A stretch of 6,672 nucleotides of DNA from Limnohabitans sp. (lineage in GTDB: Bacteria > Pseudomonadota > Gammaproteobacteria > Burkholderiales > Burkholderiaceae_C): assembly GCA_021731425.1 (NCBI GenBank), contig JAKFXJ010000272.1:1-6672 (forward strand), given 5' to 3'. The position numbers and the translations under genes are program-made. The notes beneath the pieces were generated by a model. It saw nothing but the letters and a program-made list of their open reading frames with translations. It made no database searches and was not told the DNA's origin. Positions 1 through 6,115 of this stretch are shown piece by piece; positions within the stretch are counted from its first letter, which is position 1; each line of letters starts with the position of its first letter.

Positions 1-2
1 AT

Positions 3-806
3 GATGGGCGCGGGCGTGCCGCCGGTGGTGAGAAAACCAATCCACGAGGTGGCTTCAAAGTCGGGGTAACCCGACTCGCTGAGCGTCGGAATGTCGGGCG
101 TACTGGCAAAGCGCTTAAGGCCCGAAGTCGCCAACAACTTCAAGCGCCCCTCCTTGGCAAACTGCTGCACATTGCCCGGCACAAAGAACCCCGCCTGAAT
201 GTTGCCGCCGATCAAATCGCTGACCGCTGGTCCGGCACCCCGGTAGGGGATGTGGGTGATGTGAAACCCTCCGGCCGACTTGAACATCTCCATGGTCAGG
301 TGCGAGGCGCTGCCCAAAGCCACCGAGCCGTAAGAATACTTGGCTGGGTTGGCCTTGGTCTTCTCGACAAAGTCCTTCACGCTGGTGATGCCCGAGGCCG
401 GGTTGACCACCAGGTATTGCGGGGCCTTGACCATCAAGGTGATCGGCGCGAGGTCTTTGACCGGGTCGTAAGGCATTTTGTCGAACAGGCTCACGTTGAT
501 GGCCAATGGGCCGTTGTAGCCAATCAGCAGGGTATGACCGTCCGGCGCGGCTTTGGCCACCATGTCGGCGCCAATGTTGCCGCCCGCACCGGGTTTGTTT
601 TCCACCACAAAGGGTTGCCCGAAAACTTCTTGCAGTTTGGGTGCAATCAACCGCGCCAACACATCGTTGGTGCTGCCTGTGATGGGCACGATGATGCGCA
701 CGGGCTTGGTCGGAGCCCATTCTTGCGCCGAAGCGCCGGGGGCGGCTGCGAGCCCCAGCGTGGCCAGCACGAGGGCAGCGATTTGACGGCGATGGAATGT
801 GGTCAT
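3..806 (-). CDS. Bug/TctC-family tripartite tricarboxylate transporter substrate-binding protein (C-terminus cut off by window edge)
   Basis: This is a periplasmic solute-binding protein of the Bug (TctC) family, which captures small, usually carboxylated, compounds. The frame is open from ATG at 806-804 to the left edge, giving 268 residues. Family members are about 320-330 residues, so roughly the last 55-60 are missing. Residues 1-27 form a Sec signal peptide: an HRR basic start, a hydrophobic run, and a likely cut after ASA before QEWAPTKPVR. The mature start has the family pattern KPVRIIVP. Further Bug hallmarks are ENKPGAGGNIGAD and the following DGHTLLIG, then the HIPYRGAGPAV segment and a DIPTLSESGYPDFEA segment. 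An AGGAGA ribosome-binding site sits at 811-816. The gene lies 33 bases after the Rieske oxygenase stop on the same strand, so the two are probably cotranscribed. No TctA/TctB membrane partner is visible. Many Burkholderiales Bug proteins are orphans, so the ligand cannot be assigned. The family call is firm; the link to the oxygenase substrate is inferred. Confidence 0.93.
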   Translation of the reverse strand, partial: MTTFHRRQIAALVLATLGLAAAPGASAQEWAPTKPVRIIVPITGSTNDVLARLIAPKLQEVFGQPFVVENKPGAGGNIGADMVAKAAPDGHTLLIGYNGPLAINVSLFDKMPYDPVKDLAPITLMVKAPQYLVVNPASGITSVKDFVEKTKANPAKYSYGSVALGSASHLTMEMFKSAGGFHITHIPYRGAGPAVSDLIGGNIQAGFFVPGNVQQFAKEGRLKLLATSGLKRFASTPDIPTLSESGYPDFEATSWIGFLTTGGTPAPI

Positions 807-810
807 GGGG

Positions 811-816
811 TCTCCT
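811..816 (-). promoter_or_regulatory. Ribosome-binding site of the Bug-family gene
   Basis: On the minus strand this reads AGGAGA, four bases upstream of the ATG at 806. It is a strong Shine-Dalgarno match and fixes the start of the solute-binding protein. It lies in the 33-base gap after the Rieske gene, which shows no hairpin with a T-run, so the pair probably shares one transcript. Confidence 0.7.
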
Positions 817-839
817 GTAGGTGTAATGAAAGCAAAGGG

Positions 840-2114
840 TCAGATCGAAAAAACCGGTTCATCCAGGCCGTTGGCCAGGTGGGCCTTGGCCCAAAGCATC
901 GGATCGTCGCCCTTGGGCAACAACACACCCGCAGGGCGAACGTGTTGCTCGGACGCGTCCAAGGCTGGGGGCTCAATGCCTTGCTCCAGCGCCACCGCCG
1001 CATCGTGAAGCATGCGACGAGCCATGACGATGGCACGGTCGGTGGGCAGCAGTTTTTCGGCCGCATGGTCCTGAATAGGGCCCATGCTTTCTTGCAAGGA
1101 ATAGTCTTGCGCCGAAAAACCGAACACACCGCTGTAGGCGCGTTTTTCTTGCTGGGCCTTGCGGTCCATCAGGTAATCGTTGTCTCGGTTGGCCTTGGGC
1201 ACAAAACTGCCAGGGGCCTCGTATTCCACATGGATGCCTTTGCCCGCAGCCATCGCTTCATGTTCTTCGGCGCTCAGCGGCTGCTTGGGCTGCCAGTTCA
1301 TGCTCCAGGCCCAGCACTCGTGGTCATTCACGGGCACCCAAGCATGGCCACCCAGCGCATGGTGGCCAAACGGCGGAATCATGGTGAACCAAGGGAACAA
1401 CCACTGGGTGATGCGCCAGTAAAAACTGTCAGGCTCGCCCATGCGACGGCCATACAAGCTCATGCCATACGAGGTTTTTTCGATTTCAAACACCACGTTG
1501 CCATCGGCCTTGATGTAGTCGAGCGCCTTAACACCCTGGTGCATCGGGTCCGTGTCCACCTCATAGCGGTGCACATACGACACATGGGCGGTGTCGATGC
1601 CACCCTCCATGGCCTGCAGGTAACTGGAGTACTGAAGGCGCTTGGACACGAACACATGGCTGTCTGGCAAAGTGCACCACTCCAGCTCGGGCGGCTCGGG
1701 CTTTTTGTCGGGCGGGCCCATATAGGTCCAGACAATGCCGCCGCGCTCCACGCAGGGGTAGCCCTTGATGTGCATGTGCGCACAGGCCTTGGGGTTAGAG
1801 GGCACCTCCACACACTGGCCCAATCCGTCAAACTTGACGCCATGGTAGGCGCAGCGGATGCCGTTTTCTTCGTTGCGGCCAAAGTACAACGAGACACCGC
1901 GGTGTGAACAGAACTCACTGATCATGCAGGCTTGGCCATCGGTATTGCGAAACGCCAGCAGTTTTTCACCCAGCAGCTCGATGCGCACTTGCGGACCGTC
2001 GGCCAACTCGATTTCATCGCTTTTCAAAGCGGGCACCCAATAGCGGCGCATCAGGTTGCCCATGCGCGTGCCGGGACCCACGCGGGTCAGGGTTTCAGAC
2101 ATGTCCTTGTTCAT
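840..2114 (-). CDS. Rieske non-haem iron aromatic ring-hydroxylating oxygenase, alpha subunit (phthalate 4,5-dioxygenase-like)
   Basis: This is a 424-residue oxygenase component that would hydroxylate or O-demethylate an aromatic or related substrate using electrons from a separate reductase. The N-terminal Rieske [2Fe-2S] domain has C69-x-H71 and C88-x2-H91 in CSHRG...CAYHG. The catalytic domain carries the mononuclear iron motif DTAHVSYVH, with D174 the likely bridging acid and H177 and H182 the iron ligands. The opening GPGTRMGNLMRRYWVPAL and the late QESMGPIQDHAAEKL block are typical of the phthalate 4,5-dioxygenase oxygenase group, and the length fits. I chose ATG 2114 because AAGGAA at 2125-2130 is 10 bases upstream. 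An in-frame ATG at 2102 (MSETLTRVG) also aligns well but has an AAGGA only one base away. The frame stays open further upstream, but that would run antisense through the regulator. No reductase or beta subunit is in the window. The family is secure; the substrate is unknown. Confidence 0.95.
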   Translation of the reverse strand: MNKDMSETLTRVGPGTRMGNLMRRYWVPALKSDEIELADGPQVRIELLGEKLLAFRNTDGQACMISEFCSHRGVSLYFGRNEENGIRCAYHGVKFDGLGQCVEVPSNPKACAHMHIKGYPCVERGGIVWTYMGPPDKKPEPPELEWCTLPDSHVFVSKRLQYSSYLQAMEGGIDTAHVSYVHRYEVDTDPMHQGVKALDYIKADGNVVFEIEKTSYGMSLYGRRMGEPDSFYWRITQWLFPWFTMIPPFGHHALGGHAWVPVNDHECWAWSMNWQPKQPLSAEEHEAMAAGKGIHVEYEAPGSFVPKANRDNDYLMDRKAQQEKRAYSGVFGFSAQDYSLQESMGPIQDHAAEKLLPTDRAIVMARRMLHDAAVALEQGIEPPALDASEQHVRPAGVLLPKGDDPMLWAKAHLANGLDEPVFSI

Positions 2115-2124
2115 GAAAAAGCGA

Positions 2125-2130
2125 TTCCTT
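2125..2130 (-). promoter_or_regulatory. Ribosome-binding site deciding the Rieske gene start
   Basis: The minus strand reads AAGGAA, 10 bases upstream of the ATG at 2114. It favours that start over the in-frame ATG at 2102, whose own AAGGA is only one base upstream. The spacing is slightly long, so the choice is moderate rather than firm. Confidence 0.45.
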
Positions 2131-2171
2131 GGCTTGAACGGTTGACTGGAGCAGGCATGGTGCGCTGCGAA

Positions 2172-2199
2172 TTTATCCGTAAAATGATAAGGTTGTCCA
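2172..2199 (-). promoter_or_regulatory. Candidate sigma-70 promoter for the Rieske-Bug operon
   Basis: On the minus strand a TGGACA -35 candidate (2194-2199, five of six matches to TTGACA) is followed after 16 bases by GATAAA (2172-2177, four of six matches to TATAAT). It would give a leader of about 50 bases before the Rieske start. The -35 lies inside the palindrome at 2191-2213, so a bound regulator could compete with or contact RNA polymerase. This was judged by eye from consensus matching only. Confidence 0.4.
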
Positions 2200-2213
2200 C
2201 CAGGCGGACACAC
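2191..2213. promoter_or_regulatory. Candidate IclR operator: 23-bp imperfect palindrome
   Basis: The arms 2191-2201 and 2203-2213 flank a single central base (2202). Eight of 11 positions pair, including the perfect inner TGTCC (2194-2198) and GGACA (2206-2210). It lies in the only sizeable non-coding gap between the divergent Rieske operon and the IclR gene. IclR-family regulators usually bind palindromes in the intergenic region next to their own gene, so this is the obvious site. It overlaps the best -35 candidates of both directions, which fits both autoregulation and control of the operon. The palindrome is seen; the bound protein is inferred. Confidence 0.55.
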
Positions 2214-2220
2214 CGATACA
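2193..2220 (+). promoter_or_regulatory. Weak candidate promoter for the IclR-family gene
   Basis: TTGTCC at 2193-2198 (four of six matches to TTGACA) is followed after 16 bases by GATACA at 2215-2220, a poor -10. The -35 sits within the palindrome, as expected for an autoregulated IclR gene. The match is weak and the real start site may differ. Confidence 0.25.
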
Positions 2221-2253
2221 CACGCACACCACAGGGTTTTGAAAGGTTTGGGC

Positions 2254-3003
2254 ATGAGCACCCACAGCGGCGAAGGCGTCCGGGCCGTTGAAAGAGCTTT
2301 GGACATTTTGAAAGCGTTCTTGGTCAACGACCATGAACTGAGCGCCGCCCAATTGCTGGAGCGGGTGCCTTTGAGTCGGCCCACGCTCTACCGCTTGTTG
2401 CAAACACTGGTGCAATCGGGTTTTGTGGTGTCCTCGGGCGAACCGCAAAGGTTCCGGCTCGGCCCTGCGGTCGGGCAACTCACACACGCCTGGTCATCGA
2501 GCCTGAATGTGTCTGCCGTGGGCCAAGCCATCATGCATCGTGTGTGGGCTGCTACACAAGAAACCGTGGCCTTGTTTGTGCCACAAGGCGCCATGCGTTT
2601 GTGCGTGGCCGAATTGCCCAGCCCCCAGGCCCTGAGCTTTAAGCGGGGAGTGGGTTACCAAGAGCGCATCGTTTTGGGGGCCAGTGGCCAGGTCATCTTG
2701 GCGCATGCCAACACCTCCATCGAAGCCATCGAGCGTTATGCCGAAGGCCTGAACCTAGACCCCATCCGCTATGCGCAAGAGCTGCGTCAGATCAAAAAGC
2801 GCGGCTACGCCACCAGCAAAAATGCCTTGATCGAAGGGGCTGTGGCCATTGCAGCACCGTTTTTCAACAGCCACGGTCAAGTGGCTGGCTCCATTGCCGT
2901 ATTTGGACCGGGTGCCCGCCTCAAAGACGCAAAAGTGCGCCAGTTCGGGGCAGTGTTGGTCAAAGAAGCCGCCGCCCTGTCACAGGTTTTGGGCCACAGC
3001 TGA
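2254..3003 (+). CDS. IclR-family transcriptional regulator
   Basis: This is a 249-residue DNA-binding regulator that most likely controls the divergent Rieske-Bug operon and itself in response to an aromatic ligand or metabolite. Residues about 9-72 form the N-terminal winged helix-turn-helix: RAVERALDILKAF, then LSAAQLLERVPLSRPTLYRLLQTL as helix-turn-helix, and a wing ending in FRLGPAV. Residues about 88-245 are the IclR effector-binding domain, with GYQERIVLGASGQVILA and the late block KKRGYATSKNALIEGAVAIA followed by APFFNSHGQVAGSIAVFGP. The length is normal for the family. ATG 2254 was chosen because AAAGG at 2242-2246 lies seven bases upstream. An in-frame TTG at 2239 would add five residues and has no clear ribosome-binding site. 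The family assignment is secure. Regulation of the neighbours is inferred from divergent arrangement and the shared palindrome, and the sign (activator or repressor) cannot be read from sequence. Confidence 0.94.
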   Translation: MSTHSGEGVRAVERALDILKAFLVNDHELSAAQLLERVPLSRPTLYRLLQTLVQSGFVVSSGEPQRFRLGPAVGQLTHAWSSSLNVSAVGQAIMHRVWAATQETVALFVPQGAMRLCVAELPSPQALSFKRGVGYQERIVLGASGQVILAHANTSIEAIERYAEGLNLDPIRYAQELRQIKKRGYATSKNALIEGAVAIAAPFFNSHGQVAGSIAVFGPGARLKDAKVRQFGAVLVKEAAALSQVLGHS

Positions 3004-3030
3004 AGCGGGCCACAACTCAGAGCGGGCGCC

Positions 3031-3786
3031 TCAGGGCCGCCAATGAATGTCCCGCACCCAGCCCAGACTTTCGGCACCCGTGTTGTCGCTGTCCGCACCC
3101 ACCAGCACAGCGCGGACTTTGGGCGCAGCGGCCCCGGCAGGCAATTCGTCGGCAAACAACTTGGCAAAGTCGGCGGCCACATCGCGGCTCTCGCTTTGCC
3201 ACTGGGCCAAGCTTGCGCCCTTGCCTTGCAGCGTGATGAAGCGCACACGCGGGGTGTAGGGGTTAGCGCCTTGCAAGCCCGCCGGGTGCACGCTGTCCCA
3301 CACGTAGCACAGCGTTGCGGCTGGAAGGTCTTCGCCGCTCACGCCGCGGGCGATGCGCAGCAAGGTGCGCTCCACAAACGGCACGCGGTCCAGCGGATGG
3401 TCGAACATCACACACACTTTGAGGGCCGCGTCGTCACCGGCTTTGGTTTGGATGTCGGCGACGACTTTGCCGCCTGTGAGTGGCTGGTCGAGACGCCAGC
3501 GCCATTGCAAACGACCCGGCTCAACTTTGGGCAGGTCGTGAACCCAGGTGCCATACGAAGCGCGGGTGCTGACCTTGAGCGCCCGCTCGCCCTGCACATC
3601 GGCCAGTTCAAAGCGGGTGGCGGGAATGTCGGCCTTGGACTTGGGAAAGCCCACAAAGCGCCAGGTGCTGGCGGCTGCGCCATCGGCGGGCACCAAAGGC
3701 GACAAGCTTTGTGCGAAGGCAGGTGCGTTGGCGCAGGCCATGCTCAGCGCCATCAGCGCGGGGATGGGTTTCAACAAACGGTTCAT
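3031..3786 (-). CDS. Secreted DUF3047-family protein
   Basis: This is a 251-residue protein of unknown function that I recognise as DUF3047 from its C-terminal pattern. Residues 1-25 are a signal peptide (MNRLLKP, hydrophobic core, likely cleavage after AFA before QSLSP), so it probably acts in the periplasm. Conserved-looking blocks are LQWRWRLDQPL (93-103), a central KVCVMFDHPLDR, ATLCYVWDS (157-165), a WQSESRDVAADFAKLF stretch (196-211) and the hallmark ADSDNTG (231-237) before DIHWRP at the end. I see no enzyme signature. The start ATG (3786-3784) overlaps the TGA of the upstream fusion gene (3785-3783) as ATGA. With no strong ribosome-binding site of its own, translation is probably coupled. 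A longer in-frame reading back to 3855 would lack the signal peptide at its N-terminus, so I reject it. It converges on the IclR gene across a 27-base gap without an evident intrinsic terminator. Confidence 0.88.
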   Translation of the reverse strand: MNRLLKPIPALMALSMACANAPAFAQSLSPLVPADGAAASTWRFVGFPKSKADIPATRFELADVQGERALKVSTRASYGTWVHDLPKVEPGRLQWRWRLDQPLTGGKVVADIQTKAGDDAALKVCVMFDHPLDRVPFVERTLLRIARGVSGEDLPAATLCYVWDSVHPAGLQGANPYTPRVRFITLQGKGASLAQWQSESRDVAADFAKLFADELPAGAAAPKVRAVLVGADSDNTGAESLGWVRDIHWRP

Positions 3787-5945
3787 CCGCGCCGCCAATC
3801 GTGGAACTTCTCCACCCAAGCCAGCAACTTTTGCGGCGCGTGGGCACGCTTCCATTCACCGGCCGCGTACTTGTTGGCCTCGGCCATGGTCGGGTAGGTG
3901 TGGATGGTGCCCAAAATTTTGTTCAAGCCCAGGCCATGTTTCATGGCCAGCACATATTCGGCCAGCAAGTCACCCGCGTGCGAGCCCACGATGGTCACGC
4001 CCAAAATGCGGTCTTTGCCGGGCACGGTGAGCACCTTCACAAAGCCGTGGGCCTCACTGTCGGCAATCGCTCGGTCCAGATCGTCGATGCCGTACTTCGT
4101 CACCTCGTAAGCGATGCCCTGAGCTTGCGCCTCTTGTTCATTCAGGCCCACACGCGCCACCTCGGGATCGATGAAGGTGGCCCAGGGGATCACGCGGTAG
4201 TCCACCTTGAAGGATTTGAAGTCGCCAAACAGCGCATTGACTGCCGCATACCAAGCCTGGTGCGCGGCCGTGTGGGTGAACTGGTAAGGCCCGGCCACAT
4301 CGCCTGCGGCGTAGATGTTGGGGTAGAGCGTTTGCAAATACTCGTTGGTCTCGACGGTGCGGTGCGTGGGCACGCCAATGTCTTCGAGGCCATAGCCTTG
4401 CAGACGTGCCACACGGCCCACTGCGCAGACCAAGGCGTCAAAAACAATCTCCACTTCTTGCCCCTGTGTGGAGGCCACCAAAATTTTGTCTTCGCCCCGG
4501 CGCTCGCAGCGCATCGCTTTGTGTCCGGTCAGCACCAACACGCCGTCGGCCTGCAGCGCGTCGCGTGCCAACGCAGACACCTCTTCGTCCTCGCGCACCA
4601 TGATGCGCTCGCCCATCTCGACCTGCGTGACCTGTGCACCCAGGCGGGCAAAGCTTTGTGACAGCTCGCAGCCAATGGGCCCGCCACCCAGCACCACAAT
4701 GCGCTTCGGTATGTCGTCGAGCTTGGCAAATTCGTCCCACAGCGTGTCGCTGGTGACGTAGCCCACATCTTCCAGACCCGGCAAAGGCGGCACCATGGGG
4801 CGTGCGCCCGCCGCAATCACAATGCTCCGCGCTGTCAGGCGCTGCACTTGGCCGTCGTTCAAAGTCACTTCCACTGTCCACGGGTTCACCAACTTGCCAT
4901 AACCCTGCAGCACCTCCACACCCAAGCCGGTGTAACGCTCCACACTGTCGTGCGGCTCGATGGCTTTGATCACATCGTGCACACGCTGCATCACCGCCTT
5001 GAAGCTGAAGCTGGGCGTGGCGTCGCTCAGGCCGTACTGTGCGCCGTGGCGCATCTGGTGGGCCAGCTTGGCGCTCTTGATCAAGGCCTTGCTCGGCACG
5101 CAGCCGTAATTCAGGCAGTCGCCGCCCATCTTGTGCGCCTCGATCAAGGTGACTTTGGCTTTGACGGCAGCGGCAATGTAGGCCGACACCAAACCTGCCG
5201 CGCCACCACCGATCACGATCAGGTTGCGGTCAAAGGTCTTGGGGCGCACGCTGGCCCAGCGGGCATAGACCTTGCGCTTTTGAACAGCCGCCACCACACG
5301 CCGCGCCAACAAAGGAAAGATGCCCAGCAACACAAAGCTGCCCAACAGCGCCGGGCTCAGAATGCCCCGCACCGAGTCCAGCTGCGCCAGTTGCGTGCCC
5401 GCATTCACATACACCGCGGTGCCCGCCAGCATGCCCAGCTGGCTCACCCAGTAATAGGTCCAGGTCTTCATGCGCGTCAGACCCATGAGCAGGTTGATCA
5501 GGAAAAACGGCACCACCGGAATCAAGCGCAAAGTGAACAGGTAAAACGCGCCCTCTTTGTCCACGCCCGCATTGATGTCGGCCAAACGCTGACCAAAACG
5601 CGCTTCGACCCACTCTCGCAGCACAAAGCGCGAAGCCAAAAAAGCCAAGGTGGCACCGAGGGTGGAAGCAAACGACACCAGCAGCAAACCCTGCCACAGG
5701 CCAAACACCGCCCCGCCGCCCAAGGTGATGATGACCGCGCCCGGAATTGACAGCGCCGTGGCCAAAACGTACACCCCAAAGTAAACGGCGGCCACCATCA
5801 CTGGCTGCTGTGCATAGAGCTGGTCAAAACTGGCTTGACTGGCCTTGAGCTGCTCAAAGCTCAGATAACGCCCCAAGTCCAGCGCGACAAAGGCACCGAT
5901 GGCCAGCGCCAGCAAGAGCAACAAAACAATTTGACGAAGACGCAT
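3783..5945 (-). CDS. Fusion protein: TVP38/TMEM64 (DedA-like) membrane domain + FAD-dependent pyridine nucleotide-disulfide oxidoreductase
   Basis: This 720-residue inner-membrane flavoprotein has two modules. Residues 1-220 are a TVP38/TMEM64 (SNARE_assoc) domain with hydrophobic segments near 5-22, 50-66, 68-108, 140-157, 163-183 and 197-215. It carries the family features SIPGAVIITLGGGAVFG and RLIPVVPFFLINLLMG. Residues 240-720 are a complete class I disulfide oxidoreductase related to dihydrolipoamide dehydrogenase and mercuric reductase. They show the FAD site GGGAAG (246-251), redox pair C277/C282 in GGDCLNYGCVPSK, NAD(P) site GGGPIG (420-425), second FAD motif YAAGDV (545-550), and the C-terminal HTYPTMAE with H682 and E689. 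There is no N-terminal metal-binding domain and no C-terminal cysteine pair, so mercury reduction is unlikely. The redox domain should face the cytoplasm; its substrate is unknown. GGAG at 5955-5958 lies nine bases before the start. The stop overlaps the DUF3047 start. Domain calls are firm, function is open. Confidence 0.95.
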   Translation of the reverse strand: MRLRQIVLLLLLALAIGAFVALDLGRYLSFEQLKASQASFDQLYAQQPVMVAAVYFGVYVLATALSIPGAVIITLGGGAVFGLWQGLLLVSFASTLGATLAFLASRFVLREWVEARFGQRLADINAGVDKEGAFYLFTLRLIPVVPFFLINLLMGLTRMKTWTYYWVSQLGMLAGTAVYVNAGTQLAQLDSVRGILSPALLGSFVLLGIFPLLARRVVAAVQKRKVYARWASVRPKTFDRNLIVIGGGAAGLVSAYIAAAVKAKVTLIEAHKMGGDCLNYGCVPSKALIKSAKLAHQMRHGAQYGLSDATPSFSFKAVMQRVHDVIKAIEPHDSVERYTGLGVEVLQGYGKLVNPWTVEVTLNDGQVQRLTARSIVIAAGARPMVPPLPGLEDVGYVTSDTLWDEFAKLDDIPKRIVVLGGGPIGCELSQSFARLGAQVTQVEMGERIMVREDEEVSALARDALQADGVLVLTGHKAMRCERRGEDKILVASTQGQEVEIVFDALVCAVGRVARLQGYGLEDIGVPTHRTVETNEYLQTLYPNIYAAGDVAGPYQFTHTAAHQAWYAAVNALFGDFKSFKVDYRVIPWATFIDPEVARVGLNEQEAQAQGIAYEVTKYGIDDLDRAIADSEAHGFVKVLTVPGKDRILGVTIVGSHAGDLLAEYVLAMKHGLGLNKILGTIHTYPTMAEANKYAAGEWKRAHAPQKLLAWVEKFHDWRRG

Positions 5946-5954
5946 GAGGGGAAA

Positions 5955-5958
5955 CTCC
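5955..5958 (-). promoter_or_regulatory. Ribosome-binding site of the TVP38-oxidoreductase fusion
   Basis: The minus strand reads GGAG, nine bases upstream of the ATG at 5945. It supports that start, which also places a basic MRLRQ before the first hydrophobic segment as expected for a membrane protein. Confidence 0.5.
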
Positions 5959-6018
5959 GGTGGTGCTCATGGACACAGTGAACCAAGAGCCATGAACGAT
6001 AAACGCTGATGCTTTGTT

Positions 6019-6047
6019 ATTCGACTGAATGCCCCAAGAAGTTACAA
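6019..6047 (-). promoter_or_regulatory. Weak candidate promoter for the fusion-DUF3047 operon
   Basis: On the minus strand TTGTAA (6042-6047, four of six -35 matches) is followed after 17 bases by TCGAAT (6019-6024, four of six -10 matches). The transcript would have a leader of roughly 65-75 bases. The -35 lies inside the inverted repeat at 6038-6051. The matches are modest and were assessed by eye. Confidence 0.25.
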
Positions 6048-6051
6048 CTTC
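6038..6051. repeat. Perfect 14-bp inverted repeat, possible operator
   Basis: GAAGTT and AACTTC arms flank a two-base centre (6044-6045). Outside the repeat 6037/6052 do not pair but 6036/6053 do. Its position over the candidate -35 of the fusion operon suggests a regulator site. I do not recognise it as the site of a known regulator. It is too short and lacks a T-run, so it is not a terminator. Confidence 0.4.
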
Positions 6052-6115
6052 GTCATCCAGATCGGACCCAGATGCGCAAAGATGTGCCGCACAGCGTTGC
6101 AAGCCTCGCACCGCA

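Larger units (their letters stand above)
5946..6115. other. Non-coding gap between the Fic gene and the fusion gene
   Basis: These 170 bases separate two minus-strand genes. They hold the leader of the fusion gene, the inverted repeat at 6038-6051 and a weak promoter candidate. No T-run hairpin that would terminate the Fic transcript is apparent. Small frames that cross the gap continue into the neighbouring genes out of frame and have no recognisable product. Confidence 0.6.

Noticed and set aside
252..1907. Plus-strand open frame of 551 codons opposite the Bug and Rieske genes
   Set aside because: It is wholly antisense to two genes with unmistakable family motifs. Its translation is rich in His, Gly, Val and Arg with no recognisable domain, which is the usual shadow of GC-rich third positions.
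2115..2384. N-terminal extension of the Rieske frame by about 90 codons
   Set aside because: The frame is open but runs through the intergenic palindrome and antisense to the IclR helix-turn-helix coding region. Family members start near the chosen ATG.
3004..3030. Bidirectional terminator between the convergent IclR and DUF3047 genes
   Set aside because: The 27-base gap has short GC-rich complementary patches but no stable hairpin followed by a T-run on either strand.
3787..3855. N-terminal extension of the DUF3047 frame by 23 codons into the fusion gene
   Set aside because: It would bury the clear signal peptide inside the protein and overlap the fusion gene coding region. The ATGA-coupled start explains the data better.
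3711..4661. Plus-strand open frame of 316 codons opposite the DUF3047 and fusion genes
   Set aside because: It is antisense to the oxidoreductase domain and has no domain or credible start context; it is a shadow frame.
4848..5750. Plus-strand open frame of 300 codons opposite the fusion gene
   Set aside because: It is antisense to the oxidoreductase N-terminal half and the membrane domain. The His/Gln-rich translation lacks any recognisable fold, so it is a shadow frame.
3783..5945. Calling the fusion gene a mercuric reductase (merA)
   Set aside because: The redox-active CLNYGC site is similar, but the N-terminal metal-binding domain and the C-terminal vicinal cysteines needed for mercury handling are absent, and no mer genes are nearby.
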